Shown: piece by piece, positions 1-4,605 of the stretch | Numbering within the stretch: the first letter of the stretch is position 1 | Layout: every line of letters starts with the position of its first letter | From: an uncultured Acidobacteriota bacterium | Lineage (GTDB): Bacteria > Acidobacteriota > Terriglobia > Terriglobales > Acidobacteriaceae | Reading direction: 5' to 3' | Assembly (NCBI GenBank): GCA_903832475.1 | Contig: CAILBQ010000607.1 | Coordinates: forward strand, 1-7,543 | Length of the DNA: 7,543 nt | Position numbers and translations under genes: made by a program | Notes under the pieces: generated by a model | The model's input: the letters and a program-made list of their open reading frames with translations, nothing else | Database searches by the model: none | Told to the model about the DNA's origin: nothing

Positions 1-39
1 CACCGCTACACCCTCGACATCCTCGAAGAAGAGGACTAG
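1..39 (+). CDS. 3' end of an upstream gene (possibly the KH-domain RNA-binding protein KhpA)
   Basis: The first 39 bases read as twelve codons (HRYTLDILEEED) followed by TAG, in a frame open to the left edge. The acidic tail and clean stop suggest a true gene end. In many bacteria the gene before rimM is rpsP or a small KH-domain protein (KhpA), and an ending of this type would suit KhpA. That identification comes from gene order only, because no domain is visible in twelve residues. Confidence 0.5.
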   Translation, partial: HRYTLDILEEED

Positions 40-115
40 GACTGGCCGTCCAGGCAGACTCTTCGATGGGCTTCGCCTCTTGACGAAAGACTCACTCCCG
101 GTGACCTTCCAACAA

Positions 116-135
116 GGCACAACGGAAGCCGTGCC
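116..135 (-). repeat. REP-like hairpin, inverted copy
   Basis: Read on the minus strand, this stretch folds into an eight-base-pair stem (GGCACGGC with GTTGTGCC, two G-U wobbles) closed by a TTCC tetraloop. This is the same plan as the hairpin at 191-210 (GGCACGAC, TTCA, GTCGTGCC) in the opposite orientation. The shared GGCAC/GTGCC foot, stem length and loop suggest a divergent inverted copy of one repeat family. No poly-T follows on either strand, so a terminator role is not supported. Confidence 0.5.
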
Positions 136-183
136 AATGAGGTGAGTTTTGCAGGCTGTGGAAGATGCCTTTTCAGAAGTTTT

Positions 184-253
184 GTGGAAGGGCACGACTT
201 CAGTCGTGCCGCCAAGCCCGATAGGAAAGGCGGGGCTTCAGCCCCTGCTGCCT
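184..253 (+). repeat. Two-hairpin REP-like module with TTCA loops
   Basis: Hairpin one is a perfect eight-base-pair stem, GGCACGAC (191-198) with GTCGTGCC (203-210), and loop TTCA. Hairpin two has GGGGC (232-236) with GCCCC (241-245), again with loop TTCA, and an outer AGGC (228-231) with GCCT (250-253) across a four-base bulge. A GTGG (184-187) just before the first hairpin matches the GTRG head of REP sequences mobilised by RAYT transposases. I recall similar paired TTCA-loop hairpins in acidobacterial intergenic DNA, but this is unverified. No RAYT gene is present here. The module ends just before rimM. Confidence 0.6.
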
Positions 254-338
254 CTTGTCCCGCATATTCTCACCAGTTCTGCCTCTCTCCTCAATCTGTT
301 CCACCCCTGTCAAGTCTGCAAATCGCCGAGATGCGGCC

Positions 339-926
339 TTGATTCCTGAGCTGCCCTGGGTCTGGCTGGCCCGCATCCGTAAGTCGCAGGGTCGCAAAGG
401 CGAAGTGCTCGCCGACCTGCTGACCGATTTTCCCGACAAATTCCAGGAGCGCAAACGCGTCTGGCTGCTCTCCGCGGCCGGTCAACCGAACGAATCTGCT
501 CGCGAAGTCTCGCTGCAAAGCCATTTCCTGCATAAGGGAGCCGTGGTCCTCCATTTCGCCGGTGTCACTTCGATTCCCGAAGCAGACACGTTGCGCGGAC
601 TGGTCGTCGCCATCCCCCAGTCCGAACGCGCCCCCCTCGGCCAAGACGAAATCTACGTCGGCGACCTCATCGGCAGCCAGCTGATCGATGTGTCCGGCTC
701 CACGGAGCACCGTGTCGGCGTTATCGAAGATGTCGACCGCGAAGCCGGTCCCGTCGCCCTGCTTGTCGTGCGCGGCGAAGGCAAGAATGCCGACGAAATC
801 CTCATTCCCTTCGCCAGGGCCTATCTGCGCAAGATCGAGCCGGGCCGCGTCGAAATGGCCCTACCCGAAGGCCTTGTCGAAGTGCAAACATCCCCCGCCG
901 GCAGCCCGCCCCCCGAAGAAGCCTGA
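339..926 (+). CDS. rimM: Ribosome maturation factor RimM
   Basis: RimM binds ribosomal protein S19 in the 30S head and assists 16S rRNA 3'-domain maturation in the cytoplasm. With the chosen TTG start the protein has 195 residues, slightly above the usual 165-185. The N-terminal RimM domain opens with WVWLARIRKSQGRKGEV (about 7-23) and TDFP, matching the family GRI...HG..GEV...TDFP signature. The PRC-barrel half has YVGDLIG (106-112), ILIPFA (154-159) and LPEGL (175-179). The tail is Pro/Glu-rich. An in-frame TTG at 255 would add 28 unrelated residues abutting the hairpin repeat, so TTG 339, six residues before the conserved core, is preferred; its Shine-Dalgarno sequence (GAG) is weak. trmD normally follows directly, but here it lies 3.7 kb away. 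Confidence 0.93.
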   Translation: MIPELPWVWLARIRKSQGRKGEVLADLLTDFPDKFQERKRVWLLSAAGQPNESAREVSLQSHFLHKGAVVLHFAGVTSIPEADTLRGLVVAIPQSERAPLGQDEIYVGDLIGSQLIDVSGSTEHRVGVIEDVDREAGPVALLVVRGEGKNADEILIPFARAYLRKIEPGRVEMALPEGLVEVQTSPAGSPPPEEA

Positions 927-1187
927 TCCACGCCTCCCCGACGCGTTGGGAACGTCTTCCGCCGACATAGAAATGGGCGATTAGACCAATCGGCGTGAAC
1001 ACGGCAATGTTCCCGGCCTCGTTCCAAATCCGTAGCCCTCAAGAGCCGGGGATGCCATGGCGCCAGTTGACCATGGAACAATGGCACTGAAGACGTATGC
1101 TGGGATAGCTGGCGAGCATGAGCTGCGCCGATTCGGGGTTCGCCCGCTGGCTTCGCGCACATCGCAGGACCGAAAGGGTGAGATCGT
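927..1187. other. Gene-free spacer between rimM and the heme oxygenase gene
   Basis: No convincing gene is seen in these 261 bases on either strand. There are two small inverted repeats in succession: CGATT/AATCG (978-982 and 988-992) and GAACA/TGTTC (997-1001 and 1008-1012). Neither is followed by a T-run, so they are poor terminator candidates. A TTGACC at 1067-1072 resembles a -35 box, but the nearest TATGCT (1096-1101) is 23 bases away, too far for a standard promoter. This spacer is the left junction of the segment separating rimM from trmD. Confidence 0.5.
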
Positions 1188-1790
1188 TTGATTCCAAGTA
1201 CTCAGCCGCCTGTTGAGCCGTGTGCGCTCGATCCGTTGACGGAGATACGCAACCGCACCCGTGCTTTGCATGTTCAGCTGGAATCTCGTCTGGATATGGG
1301 CCGCGCTTTTGCATCGCGCCAATCGTACGCGCAATTGCTGCAGGGATACCTCGCCATGTACCGGCCGTTCGAGAAGCAGATGGAGGCTCTTCCGGCGGAG
1401 ACCCACCAACTGCTGGATTGGCCTTCCCGCCGAAAGCAAAACCTCCTCGAGCAAGACTTGAAATGGCTGCAGCCCGTGCCCTTGGAGCACCAGCTTTCGG
1501 TTCAACTGCCAGATCTGGGCGACATCAATGCAACGCTCGGCGCCCTCTACGTGGTGGAGGGCTCCTGCCTGGGCGGACAGGTCCTCTATCGCAGACTGCA
1601 GGAGTCGCTAGCGCTCGATCGGGAACACGGCGCCAGCTTCTTTTACGGCTACGGCGAACACACCGGCGCCATGTGGAAGGCCTTTACCTGTCTGTTGCGG
1701 CAGCAAGTCACCGACTGCGTCCAGGCAGCCGACGCGGCCTGCGCGATGTTTCAAATCTTTGAGCAGACGCTCGTTCAATCCCTCGCCTAA
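1188..1790 (+). CDS. Biliverdin-producing heme oxygenase (BphO-like)
   Basis: The predicted enzyme opens heme oxidatively to biliverdin, CO and ferrous iron in the cytoplasm, using reduced ferredoxin or a similar donor. The 200-residue length fits the compact bacterial family. The proximal heme ligand is probably His28 in the RTRALH segment. The distal-helix glycine motif is GALYVVEGSCLGG (118-130), and a second hallmark, FYGYGEHTGAMW, lies at 152-163. The TTG start is supported by AGGGTGAG (1175-1182), five bases upstream. Such genes often sit beside a bacteriophytochrome to supply its biliverdin, but none is present in this window. The arsenic operon downstream has its own promoter, so co-transcription is not required. 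An iron-scavenging role is possible, although no heme uptake genes are seen. Confidence 0.88.
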   Translation: MIPSTQPPVEPCALDPLTEIRNRTRALHVQLESRLDMGRAFASRQSYAQLLQGYLAMYRPFEKQMEALPAETHQLLDWPSRRKQNLLEQDLKWLQPVPLEHQLSVQLPDLGDINATLGALYVVEGSCLGGQVLYRRLQESLALDREHGASFFYGYGEHTGAMWKAFTCLLRQQVTDCVQAADAACAMFQIFEQTLVQSLA

Positions 1791-1847
1791 AAGGACCGTG
1801 GCCGTTCCTGTAGCTGCCCAGGAGAGTTCGATTCAGCAAAGCCCAAC

Positions 1848-1876
1848 TTGCCATATTTCTATATTTCTACTATCGT
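1848..1876 (+). promoter_or_regulatory. Promoter of the arsenic operon
   Basis: TTGCCA (1848-1853, five of six matches to the sigma-70 -35 consensus) is separated by exactly 17 bases from TATCGT (1871-1876, four of six matches to the -10). The pair sits in an AT-rich island about 30 bases before the arsR start codon and is the best promoter-like match in the window. The start codon is preceded by AAGGTG (1895-1900). It probably drives arsR-arsM-aqpS-arsC as one transcript. Confidence 0.6.
1853..1868. promoter_or_regulatory. Tandem ATATTTCT repeat, candidate ArsR operator
   Basis: Two adjacent, identical eight-base units (ATATTTCT at 1853-1860 and 1861-1868) fill almost the entire spacer between the -35 and -10 boxes of the arsR promoter. 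ArsR-family repressors usually overlap the promoter they control, so this is the natural operator candidate. Most ArsR operators are imperfect inverted repeats, and I see no clear dyad here apart from the direct repeat. The exact site is therefore uncertain. Confidence 0.45.
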
Positions 1877-1907
1877 CGAATTAAAGCGCGAGAGAAGGTG
1901 AATAGCC

Positions 1908-2258
1908 TTGGCAGGGAAAAAGCAGATCGAAGATCAGGTAACACGCTTCGCCGACATGTTTTCCGCAATCGGAACCGAGCCGCGGCTCCGCATCATGCGG
2001 CTGCTGCTGTCGGCCCATCCTGACGGCATGGTCGTAGGAGACATCATCAACGGACTGGGCTTCAGCGCCTCCACCCTCTCCCATCATCTCGACAAGCTCA
2101 AAAACGAGAACCTGGTGAAGGTGCGCCGCGAAGGAACCTTCCTCTGGTATTCAGCCAACGCCGAAGCATTGAAAGAGCTGTTGGGCTTTCTCTACGCCGA
2201 ATGCTGCACCCGGAACAAAGCTGTAGAACCGGCAGCGATCGCAGCCTTGTGCTGCTAG
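1908..2258 (+). CDS. arsR: ArsR-family arsenite-responsive repressor
   Basis: This 116-residue winged-helix dimer is predicted to repress the ars operon until As(III) binds. The N-terminal helices (FADMFSAIGTEPRLRIMRLLL, about 14-34) are followed by the helix-turn-helix DIINGLGFSASTLSHHLDKL (45-64) and the beta-wing VKVRREGTFLWYS (70-82). The classical ELCVCD metal site on the DNA-recognition side is absent. Cysteines lie only in the C-terminal tail: Cys99-Cys100 in YAECC and Cys115-Cys116 at the very end. This resembles the Acidithiobacillus-type ArsR, whose vicinal Cys pair near residue 95 binds As(III), so As(III) sensing is inferred. The TTG start is preceded by AAGGTG at good spacing. 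arsM begins 25 bases downstream. Confidence 0.92.
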   Translation: MAGKKQIEDQVTRFADMFSAIGTEPRLRIMRLLLSAHPDGMVVGDIINGLGFSASTLSHHLDKLKNENLVKVRREGTFLWYSANAEALKELLGFLYAECCTRNKAVEPAAIAALCC

Positions 2259-2283
2259 CCGCCGCCAGCGAGAGGGCAAGACC

Positions 2284-3117
2284 ATGGAAGTCAGAGAAGC
2301 AGTAAAAGAGAAGTACGGCCAGGCAGCCCTCCGAGTGACCACCGGGGGAAGCTCCTGCTGCGGCGCGGCGGCTGCCATAGAGGGCTGCGACCCCATCACC
2401 TCAAACCTCTATCACGCGAACCAAACCGGCCTTCTACCGGAAGAGGCAGTGTTGGCCTCGCTCGGCTGCGGCAATCCCACGGCGCTTGCGGAACTCAACC
2501 CAGGCGAAACCGTCCTCGATCTCGGCTCCGGCGGCGGCATCGATGTCTTGCTTTCCGCGCGGCGAGTCGGACCCACCGGCAAAGCCTACGGTCTCGATAT
2601 GACCGACGAAATGCTGGCCCTGGCGCGTGAAAACCAGCGCAAGGCCGGATTGCAAAATGTCGAGTTCCTCAAGGGAGAAATCGAGCATATCCCCCTGCCG
2701 GACAACTCCGTCGACGTGGTCATTTCCAACTGCGTGATCAACCTCTCCGCCGATAAAGACCGTGTGTTGCGCGAAGCTTTCCGGGTGTTGAAACCCGGCG
2801 GCCGCTTCGCTGTCTCCGATGTCGTCACCCGCGGCAGTGTGCCTGCCGAAGTGCGCCAGAATATGCTGCTGTGGGTCGGCTGCATCGCCGGCGCCCTGCA
2901 GGATGAGGAATACACCTCAAAGCTCACCAGGGCCGGTTTTGTAAGCGTCGATATTGAACCTACCCGCGTGTACAGCATCGAGGATGCCAGGACCTTCCTC
3001 ACCGGGCAGGGAATCGACGTGGACGCCATGGCCCCGGCCGTCGAAGGCAAGTTCATGAGCGCCTTTATCCGCGCCAAAAAGCCTGCCGCCTGTTGTGCGC
3101 CGGGATGCTGCCCGTGA
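2284..3117 (+). CDS. arsM: Arsenite S-adenosylmethionine methyltransferase ArsM
   Basis: ArsM transfers methyl groups from S-adenosylmethionine to As(III), giving mono-, di- and trimethylated arsenicals in the cytoplasm. The protein has 277 residues, typical of bacterial ArsM. The SAM-binding motif I is VLDLGSGGGID (77-87). Three conserved arsenic-binding cysteines are in place: Cys62 (SLGCGNP), Cys150 (ISNCVINL) and Cys200 (WVGCIAGAL). An SSCCG motif occurs at 23-27. The C-terminus ends in two Cys pairs (270-271 and 275-276), a tail that may bind metalloid. The ATG is preceded by AGAGGG about ten bases upstream. The 3' end overlaps the aquaporin gene by four bases (GTGA), so the two are probably translationally coupled. 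Confidence 0.95.
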   Translation: MEVREAVKEKYGQAALRVTTGGSSCCGAAAAIEGCDPITSNLYHANQTGLLPEEAVLASLGCGNPTALAELNPGETVLDLGSGGGIDVLLSARRVGPTGKAYGLDMTDEMLALARENQRKAGLQNVEFLKGEIEHIPLPDNSVDVVISNCVINLSADKDRVLREAFRVLKPGGRFAVSDVVTRGSVPAEVRQNMLLWVGCIAGALQDEEYTSKLTRAGFVSVDIEPTRVYSIEDARTFLTGQGIDVDAMAPAVEGKFMSAFIRAKKPAACCAPGCCP

Positions 3118-3827
3118 CCCCGGCGCGGCGCATGACCGCGGAGGCTGTCGGCACAGCGCTGCTGCTCGCCGCCGTCATTGGTTCCGGCATCATGGGCGAG
3201 CGCCTTGCCGGGGGCAACCTGGCCATTGCCCTGCTTGCTAACACCCTTGCAACCGGCGCCATGCTCGTCGCGCTCATTCTCGCCTTTGGTCCGATCTCCG
3301 GGGCGCACCTCAATCCCGCGGTCACGCTGGCCGACGCTTCGCTCGGAGGGTTGCCCTGGCGTGAAGTGCCCGGCTATATTGCAGCGCAGTTCATGGGAGC
3401 CTTCGGCGGCGTCGCCGCCGCTCATCTCATGTTCGGTGAGCCGGTGTTCCGTGCCTCGCACCATGTGCGGGCCGGAGCGGCGCAGCTCTTCAGCGAATTC
3501 ATTGCCACGTTTGGGCTGCTCGCGGTCATTTGGGGTTGCTCCCGTATTCGTTTGTCGGCGGTGCCCTTCGCAGTGGGAGCCTACATCATCGGCGCATATT
3601 GGTTCACCGCGTCCACTTCCTTCGCCAACCCCGCCGTGACGCTTGCCCGCTGTGCCAGCGATACCTTCGCAGGAATAAGGCCGGTCGATGCCCCGGGATT
3701 CATCCTTTCTCAACTCGCAGGTGCCGCTGCGGCAACTCTTCTGTTTCGCTGGCTGGTTCCAACCCTGCCGGCCAACGCCGCCGCCGTAATGGTTTCTCAT
3801 CCGCCACAGACAGAGGTCAATGCATGA
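3114..3827 (+). CDS. aqpS: Aquaporin (MIP) family channel, AqpS-like, probable arsenical conduit
   Basis: This 237-residue inner-membrane channel has six hydrophobic helices (about 8-27, 35-58, 86-107, 122-143, 147-166, 194-215) and two NPA half-helices: HLNPAVTL (Asn67) and FANPAVTLAR (Asn172). In ordinary aquaporins the residue after the second NPA is the selectivity-filter Arg. Here it is Val175, as I recall for the arsenic channel AqpS of Sinorhizobium. Between arsM and arsC, its likely job is downhill exit of As(III) or methylated trivalent arsenicals, since no ArsB or Acr3 pump is seen. The GTG start gives a four-base GTGA overlap with arsM. ATG 3105 or ATG 3132 are alternatives. General glycerol or small-solute transport cannot be excluded. 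Confidence 0.87.
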   Translation: MTPARRMTAEAVGTALLLAAVIGSGIMGERLAGGNLAIALLANTLATGAMLVALILAFGPISGAHLNPAVTLADASLGGLPWREVPGYIAAQFMGAFGGVAAAHLMFGEPVFRASHHVRAGAAQLFSEFIATFGLLAVIWGCSRIRLSAVPFAVGAYIIGAYWFTASTSFANPAVTLARCASDTFAGIRPVDAPGFILSQLAGAAAATLLFRWLVPTLPANAAAVMVSHPPQTEVNA

Positions 3828-4243
3828 ACCGAAAGAAGCGCGTTTTAATTCTCTGCACCGGCAACTCCGCCCGCAGTCAAATGGCGGAAGGACTGCTGCG
3901 CCATGATGCAGGAGAGCAGTTCGACGTGGAGAGTGCCGGCACCAGGCCGAGTGTGGTGCGGCCAGAAGCCATCGCCGTGATGCACGAACTGGACATGGAT
4001 ATTTCCCGGCACCGTTCCAAGCACGTCGACGAATTCGAAGGGCAGACCTTTGACACCGTCATCACCGTATGCGACAGCGCCCGCGAAGCCTGTCCCGTCT
4101 TCTTCGGAGCCGCCAGGCGGCTGCATCACAGCTTCGACGATCCGGCCGCGCTGGAGGGGACACCAGATCAGCGGCTGGCACTCTTCCGGCGCGTCCGCGA
4201 TGAACTGCGGGCTTATCTCGCCGACTTTGCCAAAACCACCTGA
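3824..4243 (+). CDS. arsC: Arsenate reductase ArsC, low-molecular-weight phosphatase-fold, thioredoxin-coupled type
   Basis: ArsC reduces arsenate to arsenite in the cytoplasm. The 139-residue protein has the phosphatase P-loop CTGNSARS (Cys11 to Arg17, C-X5-R) and two further relay cysteines, Cys83 (TVCDSA) and Cys90 (EACP). HSFDDPA (102-108) supplies the general-acid Asp. The Cys11/83/90 spacing parallels Cys10/82/89 of the staphylococcal pI258 enzyme, so electrons probably come from thioredoxin. The additional loop Cys15 of that enzyme is Ala16 here. The start ATG overlaps the aqpS stop (ATGA) and has GAGG (3812-3815) upstream. An upstream extension of this frame lies inside aqpS and is not used. 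It is the last gene of the operon. Confidence 0.95.
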   Translation: MNRKKRVLILCTGNSARSQMAEGLLRHDAGEQFDVESAGTRPSVVRPEAIAVMHELDMDISRHRSKHVDEFEGQTFDTVITVCDSAREACPVFFGAARRLHHSFDDPAALEGTPDQRLALFRRVRDELRAYLADFAKTT

Positions 4244-4321
4244 CGGCCAGAAAATCTGCCGCAGCTCCGGTAAGCCTTCCCAGTTCGGGAATGAAAGCCG
4301 ATGAAAGCTGCTTCAATTCGC

Positions 4322-4349
4322 TGGACTTGGCCCGCCGCAGGCGCATAAT
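4322..4349 (+). promoter_or_regulatory. Candidate promoter for trmD
   Basis: TGGACT (4322-4327, four of six matches to the -35) and CATAAT (4344-4349, five of six matches to the -10) are 16 bases apart. trmD is separated from rimM by the ars module and is likely to need its own promoter; this is the best match in the gap. Transcription from here would give a leader of about 250 bases containing the hairpin and C-tract described below. The match is moderate and unproven. Confidence 0.35.
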
Positions 4350-4460
4350 GAGAAAAGGGCAGGCTCCGCAGGTCGCGGCAGTAGAAAGCTATCCCCCGAT
4401 GCGGCTCATTCCTGCTTCGAAGGGCAGCGGAAGGGCATGAAAAGTGCGCAAAAGCGCCCA

Positions 4461-4521
4461 AAAGCGCCCCTTTTTAACCTGTAAGCGCTTTATTTTTAAT
4501 AGATTACACCGAAAAGGGCGC
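4461..4521 (+). promoter_or_regulatory. Structured trmD leader: long hairpin with a competing terminator-like hairpin
   Basis: The long fold pairs GCGCCC (4464-4469) with GGGCGC (4516-4521), then across a bulged C pairs TTTT (4471-4474) with AAAA (4512-4515), and further in pairs TGTAA (4480-4484) with TTACA (4504-4508). A mutually exclusive fold pairs AAAGCGC (4461-4467) with GCGCTTT (4485-4491) and is followed by ATTTTT (4492-4497), a weak intrinsic-terminator shape. Two exclusive folds, one ending in a T-run, are what an attenuator would look like. No known riboswitch class or leader peptide is recognised. Confidence 0.4.
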
Positions 4522-4541
4522 CCCCCTCCCCCCTCCCCCCC
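4521..4541. repeat. C6-T-C6-T-C7 tract (G-rich on the minus strand)
   Basis: Three runs of six or seven C are separated by single T residues, about 65 bases before the trmD start. The minus strand therefore carries runs of G separated by single A residues. The runs are long enough to be split into four GGG tracts with one-base loops, so a compact G-quadruplex is possible on the minus (template) strand and an i-motif on the plus strand. The tract could also be a simple replication-slippage product. Confidence 0.55.
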
Positions 4542-4605
4542 GACATGTCCACGAAGTCGTGAACGAATTTTCCTGTGTCCGGCGCTCCGATACCATGAAG
4601 AAGCC

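Larger units (their letters stand above)
4244..4605. other. 362-bp gene-free leader region between arsC and trmD
   Basis: No gene is recognisable here on either strand. The left part has a weak TTCCC/GGGAA hairpin (4277-4291) without a T-run, so no clear terminator follows arsC. The rest holds a candidate promoter (4322-4349), A/GCGC-rich tandem units (AAAGCGCCC at 4451-4459 and 4461-4469), a long imperfect hairpin, and a C-tract, each listed separately. A second, weaker -10-like TACCAT (4591-4596) lies just before trmD. Confidence 0.6.

Noticed and set aside
255..338. An upstream TTG start giving RimM 28 extra residues.
   Set aside because: The extra residues do not resemble RimM, the start lies against the hairpin repeat with no ribosome-binding site, and the family core begins a few residues after TTG 339.
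1067..1101. TTGACC (1067-1072) and TATGCT (1096-1101) as a promoter for the heme oxygenase gene.
   Set aside because: The spacing is 23 bases, well outside the usual 16-18.
2586..3800. A long minus-strand open frame opposite arsM and the channel gene.
   Set aside because: It is the antisense shadow of two well-supported genes, and its translation is a low-complexity Gly/Arg-rich sequence with no recognisable domain.
4277..4291. TTCCC/GGGAA hairpin as a terminator for the ars operon.
   Set aside because: The stem has only five base pairs and no T-run follows.
915..4605. The nine bases GAAGAAGCC occur at the rimM end (915-923) and directly before the trmD ATG (4597-4605), like a target-site duplication around the accessory module.
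   Set aside because: Removing the module between the copies would delete the rimM stop and fuse RimM in frame to TrmD, an unlikely ancestor. GAAGAAG is also common in this GC-rich coding style, and no transposase or terminal inverted repeats accompany it.
4444..4605. A GTG at 4444 that would extend TrmD by 54 residues.
   Set aside because: The extension translates the hairpin and C-tract leader into a basic and Pro-rich stretch unlike TrmD. The conserved N-terminus begins at ATG 4606.
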